From NCBI GenBank assembly GCA_001898505.1, contig MKTZ01000026.1, positions 1-64,000 of the forward strand: 64,000 bases of DNA, given 5' to 3'. The stretch is from Sphingobacteriales bacterium 50-39 (GTDB taxonomy: Bacteria > Bacteroidota > Bacteroidia > Chitinophagales > Chitinophagaceae). Position numbers and translations under genes: made by a program. The notes under the pieces were generated by a model, which saw only the letters and a program-made list of their open reading frames with translations, did no database searches and was not told the origin of the DNA. Positions 17,903 to 25,844 of the stretch are shown here, in pieces; the first letter of the stretch is position 1, and each line of letters begins with the position of its first letter.

Positions 17903-17937
17903 GAAAGGTAGGTACAAACCTGCAAAAAACTGCAAAA
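17903..17937 (-). promoter_or_regulatory. Promoter and candidate DeoR operator of the SusCD operon
   Basis: On the minus strand a -7 element TACCTTTC lies at 17903-17910, with TTG elements about 20 bases upstream. Two direct copies of CTGCAAAA (plus strand 17920-17927 and 17930-17937) are spaced exactly ten bases, one helical turn. They lie between the -33 and -7 elements, a fitting position for autorepression by the DeoR protein encoded directly downstream. Confidence 0.45.
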
Positions 17938-18042
17938 TCAATAAAAGAATTGCATTAAAATTTAAAATCCATTGTCCGCCGCCTGTGAAAGCGGGCGTTG
18001 GGGGAATGAGAGAAACATTAACTTAAGGGTAAAATAAGTGGT

Positions 18043-18408
18043 ATGACCAATTCCTCTACACAAGACCTTCGTATCGCAAAAATGACCTTCGCCTCGGTCT
18101 ATCCAATGTATGTCGTTAAAGTAGAGAAGAAAGGCAGAACAAAGGACGAATTACATCAGGTCATACGGTGGTTAACAGGTTTCGACAGCAAGCAACTGCA
18201 GGAGCTCATAAAAGAAAAAGTAACTTTTGAAACCTTTTTCCAGCATGCTTCGCTAAACCCCAATGCGAACCTCATCACAGGCATGATCTGTGGGTATCGT
18301 GTGGAGGAAATTAAAGACCCCCTGACACAAAAGGTCAGGTATTTGGATAAATTGGTGGATGAGTTGGCAAAGGGCAGGAAGATGGAGAAGATTTTGCGAG
18401 GTTCGTAA
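18043..18408 (+). CDS. DUF2200 family protein
   Basis: A 121-residue protein that matches DUF2200 along its whole length: [60 protein letters not shown] and [19 protein letters not shown] are the conserved blocks. The function is unknown. It is the last core-chromosome gene before the island; its terminator (18415-18437) is followed within ten bases by the displaced tRNA fragment. Confidence 0.92.
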   Translation: MTNSSTQDLRIAKMTFASVYPMYVVKVEKKGRTKDELHQVIRWLTGFDSKQLQELIKEKVTFETFFQHASLNPNANLITGMICGYRVEEIKDPLTQKVRYLDKLVDELAKGRKMEKILRGS

Positions 18409-18414
18409 AAAATA

Positions 18415-18437
18415 AAACCCGCTACCAGAGCGGGTTT
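18415..18437 (+). terminator. Terminator after DUF2200 gene
   Basis: AAACCCGC and GCGGGTTT form an eight-pair stem around a seven-base loop, seven bases after the DUF2200 stop. The downstream T-run is short. Confidence 0.65.
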
Positions 18438-18446
18438 CAAAAGTTG

Positions 18447-18470
18447 GTCGGGAAGACAGGATTCGAACCT
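18447..18470 (-). repeat. Attachment site: displaced 3' end of tRNA-Pro
   Basis: These 24 bases are identical to 33014-33037, which is the 3' end of the tRNA-Pro(CGG) gene through the T-loop plus one flanking base. The rest of the tRNA is missing here; AT-rich DNA starts immediately after. A truncated tRNA end 168 bases before a tyrosine recombinase gene is the classic distal attachment site of an integrated element. Confidence 0.9.
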
Positions 18471-18586
18471 ATTAATTTTTTCAACTTAGCTTGCCTAATC
18501 TTAATTTATATTACTTTAATAATTAAGTTTTTATAAAATTTAAGGCAAAACCTATTCTTCTTTTATCCATGTGTATATCAAGAAAA

Positions 18587-18618
18587 CTGTCCGATATTTG
18601 TCCGAGAATATTGTCCGG
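18587..18618 (+). repeat. TGTCCGA repeats, likely recombinase arm sites (left end)
   Basis: TGTCCGA occurs at 18588 and 18599, and TGTCCGG at 18612, spaced 11 and 13 bases and just upstream of the recombinase gene. The 20-base block 18587-18606 matches 32961-32980 near the other end at 17 of 20 positions and in the same orientation. Repeats at both element ends fit arm-type binding sites of a tyrosine recombinase and may also allow autoregulation. Confidence 0.55.
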
Positions 18619-18637
18619 AATTTCCTAACTTCAGAGT

Positions 18638-19978
18638 ATGGCATTCGTTAATTTTTACCTCGACAAACCTTTCCTGGAATCCGTTCCCAAAGAGGAATTG
18701 AAGGAAATGACCGCCGAATACAAACGGCTGAAGAAGCATTATCCCAAAAGCATCCTGAACCCCAAACAGACTACGCTCTACGTATTCTTTACCTATGAAC
18801 GTGCGCAAAGGGTTAAGGCCAGGACCACTATCAAGGTTTTGCCCGAACAATGGGATTTCCATAAAGGGAAATATAAGACAACTCTCAAAGGCAGCCTGGA
18901 GCTGAACAACGAGCTGGATACTATCGCCAACAACCTCCTAAAACAGTATGTCAAGCTCAAGGATGAAAGGGATTTTCTTGACGTGGCCGAGATCCGCAGC
19001 CTGCTGGATAGCCAGTTGAACGGTAATGTACCGGTAAAACGGGATTCACTGGCAAGAGCCAAGGCAGAGTTCGAAACAACAAAACAGCAGGTTCTTACGA
19101 CTGGAACATTAAAGGAATATAAGACCGTCTTCAAAAGCCTCGATGACCTCCAGGCCAAGGAAGGCAGGCAACTAAATTTCAGCAGCTTTAACCAGGCATT
19201 CTTTGACCGGTACGAGAAGTTCCTGGTCAGCAAGGAACATCCCTTTCTTTCGGAAGAGGAGCCGAAGCGGGGTCTCTTCAATGATACCATCGCCAAATAT
19301 TGTGCTACCTTAAAATCCTTCCTGCAATGGAGCTACGAGAACGGCTATCACCAAAATGCAGCCGCTTTTACCAATATCAAGACCCAGATCAAGAGAAAAA
19401 GTAAAAACGAGATCGTGGCGCTGACAGAGCAGGAGGTTTTCCAGCTAATGGCAAAAGATTTGTCCAGCCAGCCGCGACTGGAAAGGGTCCGCGACCTATT
19501 TTGTTTCGGATGCTTTACTGGACAGCGGTTTTCGGACATTATGCGCTTCAGTCAGGATGATTTTGACGGGACAAAATGGGATTTTCTCTCTATCAAAGTA
19601 AAGAAGAGGGTTATCGTCCCTTTCACCGGCTTTATCCGGAATGCGCTGCCCATCCTGGAAAAATATAACTATGCCTTACCCGTAATCTCCAATCAAAAAT
19701 TTAACGAATATCTGAAAGATATTGGCGAAATTGCTGAACTCGATCATCCCGTCCGAATCATCCGGTTCAGTGGTGTGAAAGAGGTCCAAATCCGCCAGCC
19801 CAAATATGAATTTATGTCCTCCCATATGGCCCGGAGGACATTTGTTACGATTATGCTGGAAAAGGGGGTTCCTATCACCGTTATCCAAAAACTCACCCAG
19901 CACACCGATATCCGGACCCTGATGAAATACGAGAGCCACAGCGAAAATGCCCTATTCGAAAGCCTTAAAAAGACTTGA
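18638..19978 (+). CDS. Tyrosine recombinase (site-specific integrase)
   Basis: A 446-residue integrase of the Bacteroidota type. An Arm-DNA-binding-like N-terminus (about 45-110, FTYERAQRVKARTTIKVLPEQWD) precedes a SAM-like core-binding domain (about 140-245) and the catalytic domain (260-446). Catalytic residues are visible: Arg297 (TGQRFSDI), a Lys near 322, His396 and Arg399 (SSHMARRTF), His422 (LTQHTD) and the nucleophile Tyr431 (LMKYESHS). It catalyses integration and excision at the tRNA-Pro site whose fragment lies 168 bases upstream. It is intact, so the island may still excise, though an excisionase is not recognised. The next gene starts 4 bases after the stop. Confidence 0.95.
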   Translation: MAFVNFYLDKPFLESVPKEELKEMTAEYKRLKKHYPKSILNPKQTTLYVFFTYERAQRVKARTTIKVLPEQWDFHKGKYKTTLKGSLELNNELDTIANNLLKQYVKLKDERDFLDVAEIRSLLDSQLNGNVPVKRDSLARAKAEFETTKQQVLTTGTLKEYKTVFKSLDDLQAKEGRQLNFSSFNQAFFDRYEKFLVSKEHPFLSEEEPKRGLFNDTIAKYCATLKSFLQWSYENGYHQNAAAFTNIKTQIKRKSKNEIVALTEQEVFQLMAKDLSSQPRLERVRDLFCFGCFTGQRFSDIMRFSQDDFDGTKWDFLSIKVKKRVIVPFTGFIRNALPILEKYNYALPVISNQKFNEYLKDIGEIAELDHPVRIIRFSGVKEVQIRQPKYEFMSSHMARRTFVTIMLEKGVPITVIQKLTQHTDIRTLMKYESHSENALFESLKKT

Positions 19979-19982
19979 TCCT

Positions 19983-20903
19983 ATGTTTAGAAAATTCGTA
20001 ATGAACAATATGTTCCTTCGCAATGGAGGGTTGATCTTTGGTGAACTTAACAACTATTCCAATAAACCAGGGCAATTTATCCCTTATTTTCACTATGAGA
20101 TAGGTCCTTATAAAGATGATTATTTCCTTTATTTCCCTAAGCTGCCGAATGCTATTCTATATTACAACAGTATCTTCCTTAAGCTCTGGGCCTATAATCC
20201 ACAGGATGCCATCAAATACATCCAAGCACACTATGATTTATATGCCGATAAACAAGACTTTCTTTTGTTCTTAAAGCGACAGTTGCAGCATCGGATCAAC
20301 AGTTTCAAGAATGGAAGCAAATCATCCAAGCTGTCCATTGCAAAAATCAGTCTGGAATGGGTGGAGGAAGAACTTAGTGAACTAAAGGACAGGCAAAAAA
20401 TACAGGTATATAATCAGTTCATCCGACAGGACCTTGTTGTCATCGTCAAAAACGAACTCCAAAATACCATATCTTCCACGGGTGCGCCTGCCCAGCTATC
20501 AATTGACCACCTGGCAGATCGAATCAGCGTTGATCTTCAGGCTAAATTGAATTCTATCCTGGACAGCACTGAAACCAAAATAATGAGCCTAGCAGATAAA
20601 TATGAAACCGGCAATATTCAACTGACTAATCTCGGAATGAAGGATAAGCTAATTACCCTTTTCCTATGTCTTAAATCTTTAGCAGCAAAACCAACTAAGA
20701 AAAATAAGCGAGGCGATCCACTTTTCACGGATATAGACATAAATGACATTGCTCAAATTCTCCGGTTGCATTTTGCTCCATACAAGGGCCTAAAAATAGA
20801 TTCGGTTGAACGGCGCATTTATGACGTCAATAGCTCATTGAAACTGGACGATCCGGTATATATGGAACTGAGTAAATCCTTACAAAAGTTCTTTTTTCAA
20901 TAA
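19983..20903 (+). CDS. Unrecognised AT-rich island gene next to integrase
   Basis: A 306-residue soluble protein starting MFRKFVMNNMFLRN, 4 bases after the integrase, so probably co-transcribed. It shows an aromatic-rich N-terminal half (YFHYEIGPYKDDYFLYFPKLP, LYYNSIFLKLW), a helical centre (YADKQDFLLFLKRQLQHRIN; EWVEEELSELKDRQK) and a C-terminal helical domain (DIDINDIAQILRLHFAPYKG). Size, position and some pattern (FYADK-type helix, C-terminal helical domain) recall RteC-like regulators of Bacteroidota elements, but this is weak and no DNA-binding motif is certain. Base composition is AT-rich (21 G+C in 60 in one counted line) compared with flanking genes, in keeping with foreign origin. 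Confidence 0.6.
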   Translation: MFRKFVMNNMFLRNGGLIFGELNNYSNKPGQFIPYFHYEIGPYKDDYFLYFPKLPNAILYYNSIFLKLWAYNPQDAIKYIQAHYDLYADKQDFLLFLKRQLQHRINSFKNGSKSSKLSIAKISLEWVEEELSELKDRQKIQVYNQFIRQDLVVIVKNELQNTISSTGAPAQLSIDHLADRISVDLQAKLNSILDSTETKIMSLADKYETGNIQLTNLGMKDKLITLFLCLKSLAAKPTKKNKRGDPLFTDIDINDIAQILRLHFAPYKGLKIDSVERRIYDVNSSLKLDDPVYMELSKSLQKFFFQ

Positions 20904-20991
20904 GGCTGTAGTGTCTCAGTACGGAAGCTGACCCGAGCCCCAATGGCCGCAATACAATCGATATATATCACCTATTAAATTGGCAGCAATT

Positions 20992-21504
20992 TTAGCGATA
21001 TTCTTTTCTGATCAAAGGGAAAAGAGGCAGCTTAGATTGCTTCATTGGCATCCCAAAAATTCGCTCAAGGTCTTTCTTATCGAATTTCATCATCAGACTG
21101 CTGATCAATATTTTTCTTTCGTCCCTTAAAACCAGCACAAAATACCTGTACTCGCTAAAAGAATACCAAGCCCCATTACCCAACCCAGCCACATAGATTA
21201 TTTTTTCAATATCATCGAATGAAAAGTTAAGATGCTCATCCTGCCTTGTATAAGATAGCATCCGGTCTTGGCCGTGAATGACCAAGGTCGAATACCGGTT
21301 TGCAGAAAGATATTGCAGATGCAATATGATGGTAGGGAGGCCGTCAAACGTAAAGAACACAAAGTACGATATCAAAAGAACGATATTCCCAGCGAATCCG
21401 TAATAATAGAGGTATAAGGATACTAGTATAGTATGAATAAACAGCAAAGAGCTCAACAAGGCCATTTGCCGTTGTGACGTTACTTTATACACTTGATCTT
21501 GCAT
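20992..21504 (-). CDS. Two-TM protein, candidate immunity partner of the Rhs toxin
   Basis: A 170-residue protein starting MQDQVYKVTSQRQ at 21504; an upstream TTG at 21549 would overlap the toxin gene by 22 bases. Two hydrophobic segments (about 14-38 and 44-66, ALLSSLLFIHTILVSLYLY and IVLLISYFVFFTF) are followed by a soluble domain of mixed beta strands (STLVIHGQDRMLSYTRQDEHL, IEKIIYVAG, YRYFVLVLRDERKILISS) resembling bacterial PH-like domains. It has no recognised family. Its place directly after the variable tip of the Rhs protein, its low GC (21-23 G+C in 60 in two counted lines) and its membrane location suit an immunity protein against a membrane-acting toxin. A -7 element TAAATTTG at the toxin stop may let it be made independently. 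Confidence 0.6.
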   Translation of the reverse strand: MQDQVYKVTSQRQMALLSSLLFIHTILVSLYLYYYGFAGNIVLLISYFVFFTFDGLPTIILHLQYLSANRYSTLVIHGQDRMLSYTRQDEHLNFSFDDIEKIIYVAGLGNGAWYSFSEYRYFVLVLRDERKILISSLMMKFDKKDLERIFGMPMKQSKLPLFPLIRKEYR

Positions 21505-21522
21505 ATAAGGTCGATAAGTTGC

Positions 21523-21530
21523 CAAATTTA
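21523..21530 (-). promoter_or_regulatory. -7 element TAAATTTG for the immunity gene
   Basis: A full match to the Bacteroidota -7 consensus TAnnTTTG on the minus strand overlaps the toxin stop codon and lies 18 bases before the immunity ATG. A TTG sits 16 bases upstream of it, a slightly short spacing. It could give toxin-independent immunity expression. Confidence 0.4.
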
Positions 21531-24500
21531 GTGAAATCCATATTGCCAATTTATCTCAATATTCTCATATCCTGGCGGAGTGTCCGAGTAGGCAGGCCTT
21601 CTTGCCGAATCATACAATGCTTCTCCTAATTTGAACAATAGGCCTGCCCCTATGCCCACCGCTGTGCCCTCTGGTCCAAACTCGGAACCATAGATGGCGG
21701 CTACAACTATCGGCGATGCAATGCTCACAGTTTGTCCAGTCGTTCTGTAAGCAAATCGATTTACTGAGATAGTATGATCCTGCAATTGTTTTACGTTAAT
21801 AGCAAACTCTAATACATTGGTTAAGTATCCTAATTTTGACAGCCCCTTCGCAATATTTTCATATTGCTCTGCAGTAACCAAAACTTTCAGCACTCCTTTT
21901 TTAGTGGTGATTGAAAGATACCCATTGGCAGATTTCGCTGCCGTTTCGAATTGTAGTTCTACATATTCAAGCGGGCCAAGTATTTTCGCAAGTTTCTCGG
22001 CATCTTCCTCTGTCATGCCGAACAATGGATCCTTTTCATGCTTTTTTATTTCTTCCGCGCCTTTTTCTTGATTGTTATCCTTGTTTTTTTCACCCTTCCC
22101 CCCACCACCATCGTGATCTTTACCATCATTTGTGAAGCTTTGCAGGTCAAGCAAATTCTGTCGCAAGGATTTAAAAGCCTCGACTGCATCAGATCCGGTA
22201 TAAGTCGTGGTGTCCCCTTTCTCCACTACCTCCATGCCATCGGGATCTACGAAACGAATTGGATTGTCCATGGTAGAGCTGTAGGGACTCCATCTGCTTG
22301 ATATGTAGCTGAGAGGATCAACGCTTTGCCACCTACCAATTTGCGGATCATATGCCCTTGCTCCGAAGTCGTACATTTCCAGCCCCGAACCATCCGCGAA
22401 CTCCTGATTCTGCATTTCCTTCCCGTTATACCTGTATTTGTTCTGTGCATATTGAGTCTTCAGTGCCTTATCACTGATGCCCGCCATGGTCAACCCGAAC
22501 GGATAGTAATGGGTTTCTTCCAATAATGGACCTGCTTTGAACTGGATATTCAAATTATCAAAAAACACATCCTGCGCACTCTCGTTGCTGGTATAAATAT
22601 ACAAATAACCGCTCTTACTCGCAACAACAGGTATTACGGTTGTCTGCATCACCTGTTTATTCATGCCAGAACTAATGAGAGGCATCTGCGTAACACCTCC
22701 CGCCACATAATTCAATTGATTGTCCAATAATACCCAATTCAAAAAAGCCTTTGGCTTGGATGTATTGTAATTGGCGTCCTTAATGCTGAGAAAAGTAGGC
22801 ATCACTGCTGTCAAAACGGCGTTCACCGGGCTGGTAGCTCCAGCCAGTTTCCCTGCCGACTGTCCAATAATATCCCCTGTTAGGGTACTCAGTAGGTCAT
22901 TGATCAGGGGTGGCTCAGGGCTAGGAGGCTGTTGAACTGATCCTGAATACCAACCATAGACGGTAGCAGTTACTGTGTCTTGGGCCATTACCTTCAGGAC
23001 GATGGAGGGTCCAATCCGATTGCCACCACTACTGCCATTGAGCCGACTGACATAATGGTTGCTGGTATCGCCGCCGGAGCTGGGCTCGAACCCATTCGGT
23101 GTCAGGTATTGTGTGCTGCTGACATTGTTAAACAACAGGTTTTCTTTCACAGCGTACTTGTTTTCCATCGTCGCCGCGTAGATGGCCGTGTCCTTTTCCT
23201 GGGTTAGGATAACCCGCGTATTGCCCAAGTGGTCTTTTTCAAAGAAGTCATAATCCCAGCGGTACGCGGAATCCCCCGTAGTGAACTTATGAAAGGCCCA
23301 TCGCGTCCTTCCTTCCTCGTGCAACAGGAATTGCAGCGTATCAGTACCAGCGCCGGGGTTGTTGATGCTGTCCATCTGCTGGTAAACAAATCCTCCCAGG
23401 TAAAGGATGGTGGTAGAATGCCTGGACAGGCTATCCATCGTCACTTTCTGGATCTTATTGCCACCGGCGTTATAGGTGTAAAGGATATTCCCTTTCCCCA
23501 TCATATGTATCTGCTGAGGTAGGTTCAGATAGTTATAGTAAATGGTATCGATGCCCTTATTGAGGTCTTTGACCAGATTGCCATTGCCATCATACCGGTA
23601 GGCTGTATCCGCTTGTGTGCCTTTATAATGAAAATCCCCTAACAAGGAGGCGGTGTCATTGGTGCGCTCTTTCACCTGGCTTAGGCGGTTCGAAGTTGTA
23701 TAATAGTTATAGGCTAACGAATCGATCACGGCTGAGCTGTTGAGCTTTAGACCACGCTGATTCATAGTCAGGATATTCCCATTGGCATCGTACCCTAAGC
23801 CGTAGACGGTATAATCTACTACGCCGTTGCTCCAACCCGTTCCATCATTCTGTTTGAAGGCTGCACCCGTCAACCGGTTGGCCGTATCATAGGTAAAATT
23901 ATATTTCCGCTTGGTCGTATCTCCCTTTGTCTTCCAGGTCAGGCCCGATATATTGCCGTTGAATTGCGATGCTACATAACTGTTGCCTGTTACAGAAGCA
24001 GTCTGGTCATAGGCGAGTTCCAACCCAAAGTAATTGGCTGTACCACCTCCCACGTAGGACTTATTGATGCCCGTCAGCCAGCCGCGAATATTGTAGGTAT
24101 CAGCGAGGCTGTCGATCTTGTTACCCAGTAACTTCTGTTGCACCTGGCCTAGTTCGTTGTATTGCAAGCTGTCAAGCAGCTGATCAGAGCCGGCATTGTC
24201 GATATTCTTACGGATGGTCAACAATCTGCCGGCAGAGTCATAGGATAGCTTGGTTAGCACCGAATGATTTTGTGCTGTATGTTGGGACTTCTGGTGCAAT
24301 ACCAATGACCGCAACACCTTTCCGCTAAAGTCGTATTGCGTGACAATGGTGTCTTTACCCCCCGTGTAATTGATGCCTTGGGTTTCAATAACCCGGTTGT
24401 GGTCGTCATAGAAGGATACATTGTATAAATATTGACTGCCGGGGCCAATCACCTTGGTCATCGTACCCGTTACCAATCCACGGGTCTGGTAATTGGGCGT

Positions 24501-25820
24501 AAGCGCCTGTGCAAACAAAGGGGACGTGTTATAGCTGGTGATAAGACCAGTATTGCTCACCGGGATCATGGTGGAGCTTAAGCCAACGCCGCCGGTCCAG
24601 CTATAGTCGTCGTAGTAAGTTCTGGCCTGTATATCATAATTGCTGCCGCCCGTATTGGGATACGTCGTGCTGCTTTGCGCTAAATTCTGGTGATAGGCCC
24701 TATTGTTGCTGTCTGTCAGCAGTCCCGTCCGCCATGGACGGTTCAGGGCATCGTATTCCATTACCATCCATTTTCCCTGTGCGCGAAGGTTGGAATCCTG
24801 GCTCATAACCAGCCGGTTATCGGCATCGTATACCATCCATTGTTCCCCTGCGCCGGGTATTTTTTTGATGATCATACGTTTGCGGGTGTCATATTCATAA
24901 CGGAAGCCCAGCTCATTTGCCTGGGGTTGACTCACTGACCAGGAGGGGTTGATCAATTCCACCAGACGGGGCTGTAGCACAAAACGGAGATTTTGCAGCG
25001 TGTCATATACATAATAAGTATTTAACCATCCTACATGACCGGTACCTGGCGTTCCCGTCACTTGCACGCGCCTGAGCACGACTAGCCCCTCTTTGTCCTT
25101 ATATTCGATCACCTGATGATTATGTTCGTCGGCGGCGATATTTTTATACAATTGCCCTGTCTGATAGACACCGACATGTACAGGGAGATTTCCTATACCT
25201 GGGCTGATTGTCCATAACTGGACGCTGTCCGTGGGCTCATTAATAAGGTATTGCTTGGTGATACCCCTTGCACCTCCTACCCAGCTGTTGCCTGGCGCAT
25301 AGGTGTTCACTGGCCTGCCCAGGGGCGATTTTTCGTTGTTTACCTGACTGTAATAATAGTTTTCGCCAGAAAATTGGACCTTGTTGAAAGCCGAGTCTTG
25401 CTGAAAGGCATTGATTTTAAAGTATCCGTTGTTCACCGTATCGCGGATGGTCAGCACATTGGATACGAAAGGAAGGTATTTGTAATGTTCCCGTTGCATA
25501 TTGTCGTATACAACAGGGCTCACCATGTCTTTTTTGGAGGGACTCATCTGCCGGGCAACTGTCTGTAGCGGATTGCCCAGTCCGTCAAAGAATTGGGTGG
25601 TCAATCGGACGCTGGTGATGGACAATGTAACCATTACATTGGGGTCGGTCACCGGTGCAGTGGCGTCCCAACTCCGGATATAATTTACCACCAACCCGGT
25701 GTCATACGCCTTGGGGAATGCTACCTGTGCCTGGGCCTTACCAGGCACCCCTGCCGTAAAAGCCAGCAATACCACGAGCGACTTCAAGGCAAATAAGAGG
25801 ATTTGTTTCAAATTACGCAT
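21528..25820 (-). CDS. Rhs/YD-repeat shell protein with C-terminal toxin-like tip (DUF6443)
   Basis: A 1430-residue exported protein. A Sec signal peptide (about 1-32, ending GKAQAQ) precedes a DUF6443-like N-terminus (YIRSWDATAPVTDP; TTQFFDGLGNPLQTV), then many YD repeats (YDADNRLVMSQDSNLRAQGKW, YDTANRLTGA, YDGNGNLVKDLN). The Rhs-associated core follows near 1140-1196 (EMYDFGARAYDPQIGRWQSVDP, MDNPIRFVDPDGM). After DPDGM a non-repeat tip of 234 residues (1197-1430) has a Gly/Asp/Lys linker, a mixed alpha/beta part and a hydrophobic glycine-rich stretch (ASPIVVAAIYGSEFGPEG, VGIGAGLLFKLGEAL). Shell DNA is 31-36 G+C per 60 in two counted lines, and tip DNA is 17-28. This is the polymorphic-toxin layout; the tip activity is unknown, possibly membrane-disrupting. 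It is the third gene of a four-gene operon. Confidence 0.85.
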   Translation of the reverse strand: MRNLKQILLFALKSLVVLLAFTAGVPGKAQAQVAFPKAYDTGLVVNYIRSWDATAPVTDPNVMVTLSITSVRLTTQFFDGLGNPLQTVARQMSPSKKDMVSPVVYDNMQREHYKYLPFVSNVLTIRDTVNNGYFKINAFQQDSAFNKVQFSGENYYYSQVNNEKSPLGRPVNTYAPGNSWVGGARGITKQYLINEPTDSVQLWTISPGIGNLPVHVGVYQTGQLYKNIAADEHNHQVIEYKDKEGLVVLRRVQVTGTPGTGHVGWLNTYYVYDTLQNLRFVLQPRLVELINPSWSVSQPQANELGFRYEYDTRKRMIIKKIPGAGEQWMVYDADNRLVMSQDSNLRAQGKWMVMEYDALNRPWRTGLLTDSNNRAYHQNLAQSSTTYPNTGGSNYDIQARTYYDDYSWTGGVGLSSTMIPVSNTGLITSYNTSPLFAQALTPNYQTRGLVTGTMTKVIGPGSQYLYNVSFYDDHNRVIETQGINYTGGKDTIVTQYDFSGKVLRSLVLHQKSQHTAQNHSVLTKLSYDSAGRLLTIRKNIDNAGSDQLLDSLQYNELGQVQQKLLGNKIDSLADTYNIRGWLTGINKSYVGGGTANYFGLELAYDQTASVTGNSYVASQFNGNISGLTWKTKGDTTKRKYNFTYDTANRLTGAAFKQNDGTGWSNGVVDYTVYGLGYDANGNILTMNQRGLKLNSSAVIDSLAYNYYTTSNRLSQVKERTNDTASLLGDFHYKGTQADTAYRYDGNGNLVKDLNKGIDTIYYNYLNLPQQIHMMGKGNILYTYNAGGNKIQKVTMDSLSRHSTTILYLGGFVYQQMDSINNPGAGTDTLQFLLHEEGRTRWAFHKFTTGDSAYRWDYDFFEKDHLGNTRVILTQEKDTAIYAATMENKYAVKENLLFNNVSSTQYLTPNGFEPSSGGDTSNHYVSRLNGSSGGNRIGPSIVLKVMAQDTVTATVYGWYSGSVQQPPSPEPPLINDLLSTLTGDIIGQSAGKLAGATSPVNAVLTAVMPTFLSIKDANYNTSKPKAFLNWVLLDNQLNYVAGGVTQMPLISSGMNKQVMQTTVIPVVASKSGYLYIYTSNESAQDVFFDNLNIQFKAGPLLEETHYYPFGLTMAGISDKALKTQYAQNKYRYNGKEMQNQEFADGSGLEMYDFGARAYDPQIGRWQSVDPLSYISSRWSPYSSTMDNPIRFVDPDGMEVVEKGDTTTYTGSDAVEAFKSLRQNLLDLQSFTNDGKDHDGGGGKGEKNKDNNQEKGAEEIKKHEKDPLFGMTEEDAEKLAKILGPLEYVELQFETAAKSANGYLSITTKKGVLKVLVTAEQYENIAKGLSKLGYLTNVLEFAINVKQLQDHTISVNRFAYRTTGQTVSIASPIVVAAIYGSEFGPEGTAVGIGAGLLFKLGEALYDSARRPAYSDTPPGYENIEINWQYGFH

Positions 25821-25844
25821 GCATAAGAATTTATGGCTGATAAT

